NCBI GenBank assembly: GCA_910589415.1 | Contig: OU342632.1 | Span: 32,997,637-33,061,636, forward strand | Origin: Malachius bipustulatus | Lineage: Eukaryota; Arthropoda; Insecta; Coleoptera; Melyridae | DNA: 64,000 nt | Reading direction: 5' to 3' | Shown: one piece after another, positions 12,701-24,628 of the stretch | Layout: every line of letters begins with the position of its first letter | How positions within the stretch are numbered: position 1 is the first letter of the stretch | The notes under the pieces: generated by a model | What the model was told of the DNA's origin: nothing | Database searches by the model: none | The model's input: only the letters and a program-made list of their open reading frames with translations | Program-made: the position numbers and the translations under genes

Positions 12701-14116
12701 ATGCCAGCACCGATAGAAGACACAATCAACGAGCGGGAGCTCGACAAAGTCGCCCAGCAGGAAGACGACCAGGTGGGCGACTTGCTGTTCTCGCCACCGT
12801 CCTCCAAGCTCATGGAACCCAGAGACAGCATCTCCTCGATCGACAGCGACGTCTCCTTGACCTTCGACAAGACGAACCCGCACGCGGAGAACTTGGCCAA
12901 CGACGCCGAAGACGAGGGGGCGCACATGGCCGACCTCTCGGACAGCGCCTCCGACACCGGATCGGCCGGCGGCGGGAAAGATTCGGGGTGCGAAGTGACC
13001 CCGGAAGTTACCGAACCGCCCTTCACGCCGCCCAGCGACGAGCTCGCCGAGAAGATCGTGCAACAGGTGGAGTTCTATTTCTCCGACGCCAACATCACCA
13101 AAGACGCGTTCCTGCTCAAGCACGTGAAGAGGAACAAGGAAGGGTACGTCTCGCTGAAACTCATTTCCAGTTTCAAGAGGGTCAAACATTTGACTAAAGA
13201 TTGGAGAGTGGTTGCTCACGCTTTATCCCGTTCGACCAAGCTCGAGATCAACGAAGCCGGGACGAAATTGCGTCGACTTGATCCTTTACCTCAATACGAC
13301 GAAACGACTCCCTCCAGGACAATCGTAGCCGTACACATGCCTTTGGAGAAACCGACGATTGAAAACGTCGCGGAGCTGTTCAAGGGTTGCGGGGAGATAG
13401 CCCTGATTAGAATTCTAAGACCAGGAAACCCGATCCCGGCAGATGTGAGACAATTCATTAATAAACACCCCACTCTGGCGGGGCTCGTTTGCGCTCTAGT
13501 TGAGTTCGTCGCCTCGGAATCCGCCAGGAACGCCGTGCAGCTGCAGACGACTTACGGGGAACCCATGAAGGTTTACGAATTGAACAACGTGCCCCATCCG
13601 GAACGGAAGAAGAAAATCAATAAGAAGATCCCGCACCAGAATAATCTGACCAACAACCACCTCGGTTTTAATAATAACAACAGCAGCAATAACTGCAGCA
13701 GGATCTACCACGACTCGTCCGATTATTTCTCATCGTGTCAGAGCAGCAGCGAAACGGAAGATCCGCGAGCTCGTCTCCGGAGAGGTTCCAGCGCTCACTT
13801 CCCTTGCAGGTACGCGGAACCGGCGGCCTGGCTGCAGCGTCGTTTGAGCGCCTCCAGCACGGAGGCCAGTTTCCTGTACATGCCCCGACGGCTGTCCTCG
13901 AGCAGCCGCGACTCCAGCGACTCGAACCTGTTCATCCCCAGGAGACTGAGCGCCGGGAGTTTGGAGAACAACCGGAGGTTCTCCGGGGACGGTTGTTTGA
14001 GGTCGAGGAGCAACTCTGCCTTCCAGGCTGCGGAGCACGTGCTGAGGATGCCCAGAGGTCCTGATGGTTCTAAAGGGTTTCGGCAAGGGAAGCAACCACC
14101 GATTGCGGCGCTTTAG
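12701..14116 (+). CDS. Larp6: La-related protein 6 (LARP6), single exon
   Basis: The 471-residue protein has the LARP6 architecture. An acidic, serine-rich N-terminus (1-110) precedes a La motif (about 112-195, including QQVEFYFSDANITKD) and an RRM-like domain (about 205-295). A lysine-rich patch ERKKKINKKI (301-310) may be a nuclear or RNA-contact signal. The C-terminal SUZ-C motif is VLRMPRGPDGSKGF (447-460). LARP6 proteins bind structured mRNA leaders and govern translation and localisation; the RNA target here is unknown. The 380-430 region repeats RRLS or RRFS four times, resembling basophilic kinase sites such as those of PKA. The start has A at -3 (AAG ATG) and no better upstream ATG. 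The coding DNA is GC-rich, so several long overlapping frames on both strands are shadows. Confidence 0.95.
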   Translation: MPAPIEDTINERELDKVAQQEDDQVGDLLFSPPSSKLMEPRDSISSIDSDVSLTFDKTNPHAENLANDAEDEGAHMADLSDSASDTGSAGGGKDSGCEVTPEVTEPPFTPPSDELAEKIVQQVEFYFSDANITKDAFLLKHVKRNKEGYVSLKLISSFKRVKHLTKDWRVVAHALSRSTKLEINEAGTKLRRLDPLPQYDETTPSRTIVAVHMPLEKPTIENVAELFKGCGEIALIRILRPGNPIPADVRQFINKHPTLAGLVCALVEFVASESARNAVQLQTTYGEPMKVYELNNVPHPERKKKINKKIPHQNNLTNNHLGFNNNNSSNNCSRIYHDSSDYFSSCQSSSETEDPRARLRRGSSAHFPCRYAEPAAWLQRRLSASSTEASFLYMPRRLSSSSRDSSDSNLFIPRRLSAGSLENNRRFSGDGCLRSRSNSAFQAAEHVLRMPRGPDGSKGFRQGKQPPIAAL

Positions 14117-14950
14117 ATGATAAGCGCAGGTTTGATTTTTAGTAAATAATTTATCTACGTCGCATTATAAGTATATGCGCGCAACTCTTCTGACTTTATT
14201 GAAGATTGAAGGTTTAATATTTCTCTGTTAATAATAATAGTAGTAATAATAATAATAATGGGTGTTTAGTTAAATGATTTAATCATGACGCGGTATAATA
14301 ACTGTAATCTTAGATTAATTGTTATGCAAGTCTGAAGATCATTGCGAGGATATTGAAATTTATTTACACAATTATTATTGTTATGTTAAAATGCATTTGG
14401 CTGAATTTTTTCAAACAACTGATGGTGCTTATAACAACAATAATAATTATAACTGTACCTATAGAAATCTGTAATCTGTAAGGTCGGGCTCTGACCCGCT
14501 TTTCCGTTCAGCTTTCTCCGAAATAAGTGTAACAGGTTACAAACAAAATTCATTCTTTTAGTATTAGATGATACTTTCACTCATTAGAATTTGACATGTT
14601 TCTAATTATTAATTAATTAGAAACTCGAAATTGATAAATTTAGTAATCCTTTCAATTATTAAATCATTTTAGCAACGATTTTTTTGCTAATTATTATTAT
14701 TATTCTAAAATGTAATTATTATTATTATACAATAATGACATTATTTCAATATCTGTTAAGCTAGCATTGATTTGTTTTATTGTCGTTTAGTAATTAATCA
14801 AATTTGAAACTGATTGTTATACCTTCTCAAGACCCCTCTACCACACCACTACCAATATAATTATTTCTTTCTCAGTGAACTAAATTAATAAAAAAAGGTT
14901 GTTATCAACAAGACGAAGAAGAGTGTCTCTTATTAAAGAGCAAATAAAAT
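14117..14950 (+). other. Probable Larp6 3' UTR
   Basis: AT-rich sequence follows the Larp6 stop without a new gene. A short TAA microsatellite lies around 14228-14262. AATAAA hexamers at 14887-14892 and 14943-14948 are candidate polyadenylation signals; which one is used cannot be decided from sequence. Confidence 0.5.
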
Positions 14951-16997
14951 ACCTATATCAAAAGTTTTCGTGAATTAATATTTTTATTTTCAAATTTATC
15001 TGATATATTGATTGTGTCTTATTTAAGATTATTGTTTTGTTTTAGAAACATTAATTATTTAAGTCTATTTTTTAGTTTTTTTTTTTTTTTTTGTAGTTAT
15101 ATTTCTTACTTTTCTCAACTAGAATTACTTATTAGCTTTACCATTACAATTCTAGTATCTATCTATAGTTTAATCTGGATTAATTTTAATTTCTTTTTCT
15201 TTAATTTTATTTATCGCTCTTGCTTATTGTGTTTTAATATTTACTAGTATTTATATTTGTAAATATCTCCTATTTATTGCAGTCGTTATTTATTTCCGTG
15301 CTTTTTTCAAGAAATGAAATGCTTCACTGGATGTTCTTGTTCTATTATTATGTTTTGTCGATGAAGTAAAATGTTTTGTGAATTGTTTTGTTTTATTTTT
15401 CCTTCCTAATTTATTTAAAATATCACATTTTACTACTTTTAGGCCGTATCTGTCTGACTTAGTACAGTAAATGACGGTAAAAAGATGGTACAACCTAGAA
15501 ATTCTTTCGAGAAAGAATTAAGAAATAAGCTCTACCTACCATCCACTTCAAAATCTACACCTTATGCCGGTGTGTGCTTTTGACTCTTAGGGGTGAAAAC
15601 TACTTCTAATTGACAAAAATTGAAAAATTTACAAATTTAGACATTTAACGAATGAAAAAATGTATAAAGCTTTTTTTTTTAATTTTTTTAAATATTTTTT
15701 AAATAAAAACTATTTGTGATTTTTCAACACCTATTTTATTCTCTATACACCCTTTTAAAACACCTCTTTTGACATAAAATTGGAAAAAAAACATTTTTTT
15801 GAATTTTTTATTTCTTGTGTAGATAAATTATTATATTTAAATCGTAGAAATCTTAAGGGAATTGTTATAATTAGTTTTCATCACCTAAAAACCACCCCTC
15901 TATCACATTAAAAAAAAATAAAATTAACGAGTTTTTTAATATAATGATGCTTCATTAGAAGAAAAAAAATAAAAAAATCTTTAAAACATACCTTTAAATT
16001 ATATGTACACAATCATAAGCAATACAGCGTGGCCAAACTGTGCTCCGAAAAAAATATCATATAAATATGAATGCTGAAACTATGTTAAAACTCGAGCTAA
16101 TAAATAATTATTATAAAGATAGAATGTATTACAGAAATCAAGCGACAAGTATTTTTAGTTTAAAAAATTCCATAGTAACAGAACATAGCAGATTTTTGAT
16201 GTACAGGAATTGGAATAATTGGATTCAGTAAAGTCACGACATAATTTTGGTCCTTCGAGCCGGATATTAATGTAAAAGTGGTAAAATGTATTTAAATTAA
16301 AGTCAGCAGTTTAATTTTAAATTTAAACAACAATCATCGAACTTACCAATAGATTACCTCTATTAGTGAAGAAAATGTACACAAACAATAAATTATTATA
16401 CATATTTCGAAATGCCACAAAACACGTGCTTCTTCTTTCACAAACGGACACAATATTATGGCTTCGGCTTGCTCAGTATACGCATTTCTCTGCTTCAAAA
16501 TCTAGCTGCTCCCAAAATAATAAAAAAACGTTTTTTTTTTTTAGTTTTCTCGGTTGCATTTTGGGCTAGAAAAATAAAAAAAGGATTTTGTTAAATAATT
16601 TCATCGCCTATAAATAAGCTCATGTAAGTTTTATATTTCTCAATTCCTTCATTTTATAAAGGTCAACGGTGAAAGGGCTCAAGGGCGGTACCGATTTCGT
16701 ACCAATGCTTTTACAACTTTTACAAGTCATATCGCGAAGAATTTTCAAGCTACAGTAAAAAAAAATTTTTTTGGGAATGAAAATGCTACCTTTTTGTAGT
16801 CTAGCAATTTTTACGTATATGGTTTATTTTCCGAGTTATTTTTGAAAAAAGTACCTATTTTTTTTTTAATTTTTCAAAAATACCTTGTTCATTTTGATGA
16901 AATGTTTTTTTCAAAAATCGGCCAAACTTTTAGATCATTATTTATAATGTTAAGATAAAGTAATTTGTACATTTGTAATATTTAATTCCAATTAGGG
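14951..16997. other. Intergenic AT-rich stretch
   Basis: Long T or A runs and low-complexity sequence dominate. A hydrophobic open frame near 15008-15247 is just T-rich composition. No gene or paired repeat was found. Confidence 0.5.
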
Positions 16998-17808
16998 TAT
17001 GGTTTGTCCAGTGAGTGTTGTCCGGTGAGATTCCACACTGATCCTGACTATAAACGATTTTATTTTATGAGATTTAATTCGTATAATAATTTATAAAAAT
17101 TGATTTATACAGGGTGATAAGAAAATGACGGATAAACTCTTCAGTACATTGTAGGGGACACTCAGTAAAGTACAGGGAAAATAATTTTAAAAAATCCAGA
17201 GCTACATTTTAAAAGATATAAGCAAAATATTGAACAATAAATTTGGCAACGTTTAACAGGATAACTGCTGGTATTTGGTAATTTCGTCTAATATCTAACA
17301 ATGTAGGTAGTCAAGGTATCAAACCCGTTGTTGCCAAATGCTTTATTTTCAGCATCTTAGAAAAAAAAAATTCTTATTAAATTTTCCAAGCCAGTAATAC
17401 ATCCTAAGCAGTTTTTTTAATTGATAACGATTAAAGTATCCTTTTTATATCTGTAAAATCATTTATTTTTTGCAAATACCGAAAAACAAAGATAGTAAAA
17501 TGTTAACTTTGACATTTTTTATCAACAAATTGAAGACCAGAATTTTTTTAATAATTTTTCCCGTACTCTACTGAGTATGTCCCCTACAATGTACTGAAGA
17601 GTTTATCCGTCATTTTCTTAACACCCTGTATAATAATTATTATAATATTTATTATTAATTAATATAATTATTACAATACAATAATTAATCCGATTCGTAC
17701 AATTATAATAATTAGTAATTAATACGAATTAATTAGCATTTAATAAAATCGTTTATAGTCAGGATCAGTGTGGCATCTCACCGGACAACTCTCACTGGAC
17801 AAGCCATA
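16998..17808. mobile_element. TA-flanked TIR element, interrupted by a second element
   Basis: Terminal inverted repeats read TATGGTTTGTCCAGTGAG at the left and the complement of TATGGCTTGTCCAGTGAG at the right. Similarity continues inward for about 65 bases through ATCCTGACTATAAACG. TA dinucleotides bound both ends, as for Tc1/mariner-type insertions. The unrelated element at 17108-17630 is inserted inside, leaving about 290 bp of original element. There is no coding sequence. Confidence 0.75.
17108..17630. mobile_element. TACAGGGTG-type MITE, copy 1
   Basis: The element begins TACAGGGTGATAAGAAAATG and ends with the complement, including GACGGATAAACTCTTCAGTA in both arms (about 60 bp of near-identical TIR). 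A second full-length copy in opposite orientation lies at 51150-51672. There is no open frame and it is TA-bounded. It is younger than the element at 16998-17808, into which it inserted. Confidence 0.85.
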
Positions 17809-18635
17809 GTAGTAATGAGAAGTTGATTTTTCTCGTAAAAAAATAGAAACCAACTTTATTTTCGTCATAAAACCGTTAGTTTTTATTCTCGAGGACTTAG
17901 AAAACGCATTTTGAACGCTTTTTTTTTAATGTACTTTAAAAAAATATATAAGGACTTTCATCGTAAAACGCACCGTTTTTTCGTAATTCAATGTTGAAAT
18001 CTGTCAATTTTTCGTTAAAAAAATGAGGCCAATCTTCAATATTTTAATAACTTTGTATGTATTATTGGATCTACATTAAATAATAAGAAACTAAATTCTT
18101 TGGTTTTTCATAATCTACAATTTTGATTATCACAGTTTTTTTTTTGATAAAATCAATAGTTTATTATGAGTTATTTGTGAAAAATCGTCAAAAAACGTTT
18201 TTTTTTTTTTTTAATTACATTTTCGAACTCGAATATCTCAAAAAGTATTGATTTTTCGAAAAACTTCTATGAACATTTTTAGCTTAAAATTAATCCTTCT
18301 ATCGATTTCTGGAGTTTCTTTTAATTACCACCCCCTAGTTGAGGTGGTATTAACCCCCAGCGAAAAAGCACTCACTACATAGGGTACATTTTGCTTCTTG
18401 GGGTATTTCCTACTTACTGTCAAAATTTCAGCGAAATCCATCTATCTTGAAATAATTTTTAGCCAAAACCGTCATTTACTGTGTACTATCTATCAAAGTC
18501 AGGCAAAAATGTCCCTAACCGGCCCACACACCAAAAATCCGAATTAAAAAAAGTAACAGAAGTGGGATCTAAAGAAGTTTTTAACGGTTTTGTGGCGATT
18601 TCAAAATACATATCTATGAAAATTTCGCAAATTTG

Positions 18636-19345
18636 TACATGATAATTTGACGGAAACCCGGGATGCGGTGAAACTACCCCTACCCTCCATTAAAATCGTT
18701 CGGTAATTGTTGATAGGGAAGCAGGAACGCTGTTCATGTTTTTTTGTTTGAAAGATACATCGTTTTAGCCCATTTTTGGCCTCCTACAAAAATCTGTATC
18801 TTTCCGAGGTGCTATGTGATAAAATAAATTAGTCGATGGTACCTAACCAAAATTTTATTTCATTGTTTTAATTTGAAATCAAATTTCCAATTGTCAGGTG
18901 ATTATTTGATCTAATCTCATAGAAGATGTTTAGTATGGTTCGGTTTTTTTTCAGGTGTTTGCAAACGGTTTTTTTCAAATGCAGTAAACAGTTTGCAAAA
19001 CGACGAGGTTCCAAGAAAAGTTCAAATAATTTTTTTGCGCAGGATGGAACTTTCTAGGGTCCAAACCGGAGCCCACATCGAGCATCTTAGATCAAATAAT
19101 CACCTGACAATTGAAAATTTGGTTTCAAATTAAAAGAATGAAATAAAAATTTGGTTAGGTAACATCGACAAATTAAAAGGAAAGATACAGATTTTTGTAG
19201 GAGACCAATAATGGGCTAAAACAATGTATCTTTCAAACAAAAAAACATGAACAGCGTTCCTGCTACCCTATCAACAATTACGATCGATTTTAATGGAGGG
19301 TAGGGATAGTTTCACCCCTTCCCGGGTTTTCGTCAAATTATCATG
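18636..19345. repeat. Long imperfect hairpin
   Basis: The arms run from about 18636 to 18915 and from about 19090 to 19345. They pair through TAATTTGACGGAAACCCGGG, ACCCTCCATTAAAATCG, ATCTGTATCTTTCC and CAATTGTCAGGTGATTATTT, with scattered mismatches. No target duplication is clear. A lone CACCCTGTATA end lies near 19570. It is probably the body of an aged fold-back or MITE-type element. Confidence 0.7.
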
Positions 19346-22300
19346 CATATCAGAAATTAGTACTTTTAATAAGAAATTTACCTACCAAATTTCATCGAAT
19401 TGGAATCAGCCGACTTTGAGCTATTTCAAAAAAACTAAAATTTTAAAAAGACTTTGAAGCCTTTTCACGGACAAACGAAGCATTATGGTATAGAGATAAG
19501 TTTGGTCCGAGCGACTTTTTTTACCTCAGTAATCTGTGGTTGCTCCATGTCCATGGAATATTGAGGCACCCTGTATATTATTAAACACGGTGCGTAAAAA
19601 ACGATTTGCTTCGAAAATTTGTAGAGTTTTTCCCGAGCGTGTAGCTCTAAAACGGTTAAGAACTTTAAAAAATCTATAAATTAAACGTTTAGACAATTTT
19701 ACGGGTTTTTATTTATTATAAGGAAACTTGTCCCTACAAAGCACCTTTTTTAAGATGCATCCAGAAATCCCAAAAGTGGGATCTTCTCTCCCCTCTCCTG
19801 GCTCACCATTTCTATGTCAGGACTTTTGGTATGTTAACACCTTATGCACCTTGAAAAAGTTTCTGAAGGAATCGCTAAAGTAGGTACATGCTCACCCAGT
19901 TTACACCTTCTTCATTGCCTGGACTAATAAACGTGATGTAGATATACCTACAGTTTATTATGTAGGCTTATATTTTGAAGTTTGAAAAAATCGTTTGGTA
20001 ATACGGTTATTTTTATAAAAATATTAAGTGATTTCGTTTTTTGTAGATATACATATAGGGGCAACTCTCGTGGGCTCCAATTAACATGGCGATACACAGA
20101 ACAATAGGGGATTTACCTACTTCTTATAAATAGAAATTTGACAAGAATTAAATGCGCGCAAATTTATTATGAATTTACATTCTTTTTCGCAGTTTATTAA
20201 AGAATTATAAGCGCAAGTTTCAATTTTTGTTCCATTTGTTAATAATTTTCGGCGAATCGAAAGAGAATTTGCAACAATTCAGGTATTTAACGTATATAAA
20301 AAGTGGCAACAGAATAGCAAATTTTTCATTGCGTTAGTTTTCCACTAACTGCGAGTTCCAACATAACGGGTTCGCTTTCTCCGGCGATTAGACGATTGGG
20401 TCAGCAGTGCGTAACGAGCGCTAATAATGCTACCAAGGGACTTTCATCAAGAGTCAAGTTCAACGTCTTGAGCTTGACATTGCGTGCCCAGTCGCTTAGA
20501 AAGGAGAAATGTGTCCATTCACGCCATCGGGCGGACGCCGTGACGACCGCAGTTATAATCCATTCACTCGTTATTTTCAATAATATAGTAGCTCTCTTAC
20601 CTGCATTATTATTTTATTATTTACCGTACGATTCTTAATAAATAATTTAATTGCCTACTTTAATAAGTTGACGACAGTGACGACAAAGAAACTAGAAATA
20701 AATCGTTTCAAACAAAATTCCATATTTTGATTTGAAAAACACACTTCAATTCTGTCTAAAATAATAAATCTAAGCTGCTATTCTCAAAAGTCGCCAACCC
20801 ACTTTGAAATTATGAATCAATAAGTCCGTTATTTATATTTTTAAATCATATTTATATGATAATTAATCATGAAAACAAAACTTTAATAGAACTACTGTAG
20901 AATTATCGACGTCATGGACTAAAAAGACAATTTTATTGCCCCTCCCGTAACTGTCACCAATTAAATTCGTTCTGCTAAACGCGGCCCATAACTACTATAA
21001 AACAGTGCTAAGAACGCTCTAGCTTAAATCGACTGTCAAAAAATGGCATGCCAGTCTAATTAAAATTAACACAATCATGCTGCCTTATGCCGGATCAGAG
21101 TATATGTATACATCAATTATATGGGTTTATTGCTCATATGCCTTAGACAAATATAGACTCCCCCCATCGAGCATCGTGCTCTTTCTAACGAGACGGATCA
21201 CTTTACAGCTGCCAGCACATGAGAGAGCGTATTCCAGTTCTTCTGTTCATTTCAATGATGCACAGTTACAGAGAAAAAACATATTTTCATAGCAGCGTTT
21301 GTTTTACATTTTTGGAAATCTTTCCTATGAGGAGAAAAATTATTCTTTTCTCTATGCTTAAATTTCATAGAAACACGTTTAATTTTTGGCTGTCCAGTTA
21401 TCAAAAAATGTCGATGGTACCAAAAAATGATTGAAAAAAAATGAGTAAATTGCTAAAAAGCCATTTTCTGGACCTTGAATATCTATCGACGCGGACACGA
21501 GACTATATGAGATTTATCTACCACCCTTTAGAATGCCCGGCAAAAGTTTATATCAGTTTAAAGCTTATTCCTTCACACTTCGACGTTTGTCCCTTACTTT
21601 GCCTAATCTGACAGGACTAATAATATTATAGGACTGACTGTGTTAGAATCTGAATGTACGTCGTTACGTGTTGCGTATATTCGCCCGTGGTACTCACAGT
21701 ACTTTTTGGCGCACATCGACTTGATCACCTCCGAGTATCATAACAGAGTCGAACTCGCAAACTGTCCACTATCGAACTCAAATGAATCTATTTGCCCACT
21801 AGCGAAGTGCGCAGTCGCGCCATTGACCGGACTGCAATCGCCTGCATTCTGCCAGGCTAATTCTAAGGAAAAATCGACTTTTGAAGTAATTAATTCACTT
21901 CTGTACATGAAGCTCATGTAATGTAATGTACAGGGTATCCCAACACTAATGGCCACTTCAAAAATTACCTTCAGGTAGATGGGAAAAAAATTAGAAAATC
22001 TCGGAAACTATACAGAGAAAGGGCCGAAGAATTGCAACAATTTGATAAATTTTTTAATTTTGAAACTCCAACCTTTTTAAATTTAATTTCTGTTGACCTA
22101 ATTTTTCCATACAGGGTGTTAATTACTTTATTGGCTCAGTGATACCTTTTGGGACGCCTATGGTGTCTGTAAAAAAGGAACCGCAACATGATATTTGCCG
22201 TAGAACGGAACTGGGGAAGTGGATGACGATGCGCATGAAACTGGAAGAGGCGCGCTGAGCTGAGGAATATTTGCAATTTATTTTTTTTTATAAAAATTTT

Positions 22301-23461
22301 TTTTATTTTCAGCAGAAAATAAAGTTTTAATAAGAATTTGTGTTTGATTTTTATACTCATTTACAATTATTGTTTATATCTATCGTTCTTCCAGATAAAG
22401 GAACAAGGAACGGGAATTATTTTAATTTTTTATCACCTTTAATTATTGATTGTTATAATAATTATTATATAAATTTGTTAAATTTATTGCTTTATATCTA
22501 CCTACGTAGGTAATTGGGCTTAGTTTCAGATTCTAAGAATTTTTCCGATTATTAGATTTAGATTTTTCATTATTTTAATCGATACAATAACAAATTAATA
22601 ATTATTATGATAAATAATTTCCAAGTATTATTTACGGAACATTTTATTCATTTCCTTGGCAAGGTTCCTCGAACTTTTACCAAACAGCAGTGTGAAATGA
22701 AAATTAATCTTCCTCCAAGGTTTTCCAGTCGAGTATTCAAAGAGTATGGCTAAGCTTGACATAACATAAATAATAATAAAATAAAATCAATGTAATCGCT
22801 CCGATGAATTAACATTGTTAATAACAGCAGCACCGAGAAAGCTGCCGGATGTAACCTCGAATGCAAAATGTGACCAACCTCAGTCAAATGGGAAATTTCC
22901 TTGAAAATTGTTTATTTCTTCTACTCTTATTCCTTTCGGGTATTCTTATATGGCCGATGATCACTGAACACTCTATATGTTTTGCGTGATACTTGACATT
23001 GTGCACAGGGTCGCTGTTTAACCTTTATATACTTAAAGTATGATTATTATATTATAAAAAGATATTAAAAAGTAAGTATACACTACACTGCAATAAGATT
23101 ACAAACTGAAATTTAGTTTTTCGTTTTAATTTTATTTCTTACACATTTATAATTACAATCACATACAAAAAGTAAAAGGTTATAAAAGAAAATTATTCTC
23201 GCTTGTTTTTAAATTTAGCGCTTCAACTACGAGAAAATTATTAATAATAGGCAACACATAATACTCTACCTTCTGTTAATCTGGCAAGTAGGCTATGAAT
23301 TATGATAACATCTGCTGGGGTTCGATTATCATTTAAAATTTAATAAATCATAATAATAATGGATTTTACTACAAATTAGCAAGAAGGGGTCTAATAAAAA
23401 TTTAATAAATAAAAACTGCAAATAAAATAACGTGTCCAGTATCCTTTTTTTCATATAAAAA
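19346..23461. other. Intergenic stretch
   Basis: No coding exon can be supported. Single TACAGGGTG-type ends occur near 19570, 21929 and 22112. A TATA-like sequence at 20293-20300 with TCATT at 20326 could mark an unassigned promoter, but no exon with a splice donor or open frame follows. The remainder is AT-rich. Confidence 0.45.
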
Positions 23462-24338
23462 TACCGGGTGTCCCAGACTTAATTGATCAGGCCATATCTC
23501 ATATACAGGTTGAGATAATCGAGCTGAATAAAAGGCATATTATTAAAATTTTTCAAGCTGTATAACATGACAGCATGAAAACAACCCCCACTCCAACATC
23601 CTCTAAGTTACAGCCCCCACCCTTAAAAAAATGAATAGCACCCTGTATATATTTTTGTATATTCAAAACCAGTATTCGATTCTCTATTCAGATGATTTTT
23701 CAGATTCAAAATTGGTTGAGAAATAACCAAGAAAAGGTTCATCAAGGTGGTCATGACTTTTTATCTGAACTTTCTCTGAATGAGTTTAGCTGACGAAATT
23801 TGTCAATTTTTTGGTCATAGTTTTTAATTAACAGGTCACAGTCACAGTCATCATTAAGGTTCATGATAAAGTGCTTTGTCTCTTGTTTTATTTTTTTAAA
23901 TTTCCTAATAAAGCAGAATGATTAAATAAATTGTTTGGACTTTAATTATAATAATAACTATCACCTGCCTGTTAAAAACTATGACTAAATATTGATAAAT
24001 TTTGACAGCAAAAGTAGTCATCAAGAGAAAGTTAAGATAAAAAGTCATGACCACCTTGATGAACCTTTTCTTGGTTATTTCTCAACCAATTTTGAATCTG
24101 AAAAATCATCTGAATAGAGAATCGAATACTGGTTTTGAATATACAAAAATATATACAGGGTGCTATTCATTTTTTAAGGGTGGGGGCTGTAACTTAGGGG
24201 ACGTTGGAGTGGGGGTTGTTTTCCTGCCGTCATGTTATACACCTTGAAAAATTTTAATAATATGCCTTTTATTCAGCTCGATTATCTCAACCTGTATATG
24301 AGATATGGCCTGGTCAATTAAGTCTGGGACACCCGGTA
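23462..24338. mobile_element. MITE with ~300-bp inverted arms (TACCGGGTG type)
   Basis: The ends read TACCGGGTGTCCCAGACTTA and its complement, with TA at both borders. The arms (about 23462-23800 and 24040-24338) are nearly identical. Each arm also carries an internal TGTATATA adjoining CACCCTG, the end signature of a second family, so the arms may themselves be composite. The non-paired centre is about 240 bp. No coding sequence. Confidence 0.85.
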
Positions 24339-24628
24339 TATCTGTTTCCTATAATAATTTATTATACTCTTCACAAAAAATATAAATACAGTTACGTGAG
24401 TTACATTAACTTCCGATAGGTGTCGCAAAAATGAAATCAACACAACGTAAGCAGCTTCATTTCATTTGTTGAATTCAAAACGTCAGCTCAGTCAGCTGCT
24501 GCTGAGTGACTTAACAGTTAATGACTTCGCGGTATTGAAGAGTAAACGGTTACTATATTCTATATTATTTAATCATCCGCTCTTTTGAAATCTAACCAGA
24601 GTTACCTGAAGGCGTGTATTTATTATAT

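Noticed and set aside
12667..13219. Long overlapping open frames on both strands across the 5' half of Larp6
   Set aside because: The real frame carries the La motif and RRM. The others are GC-rich shadows with Arg/Gly-rich composition and no domain.
13730..14095. 121-residue antisense frame over the Larp6 C-terminus
   Set aside because: No family features; it arises from codon bias of the sense gene.
15008..15247. Hydrophobic 79-residue frame resembling a membrane protein
   Set aside because: T-rich low-complexity DNA encodes Phe/Leu/Ile by composition; no homology signal or gene context.
20293..20330. TATA box and initiator-like TCATT suggesting an orphan promoter
   Set aside because: No exon, splice donor or coding frame follows within reach, and TATA-like words are frequent in this AT-rich DNA.
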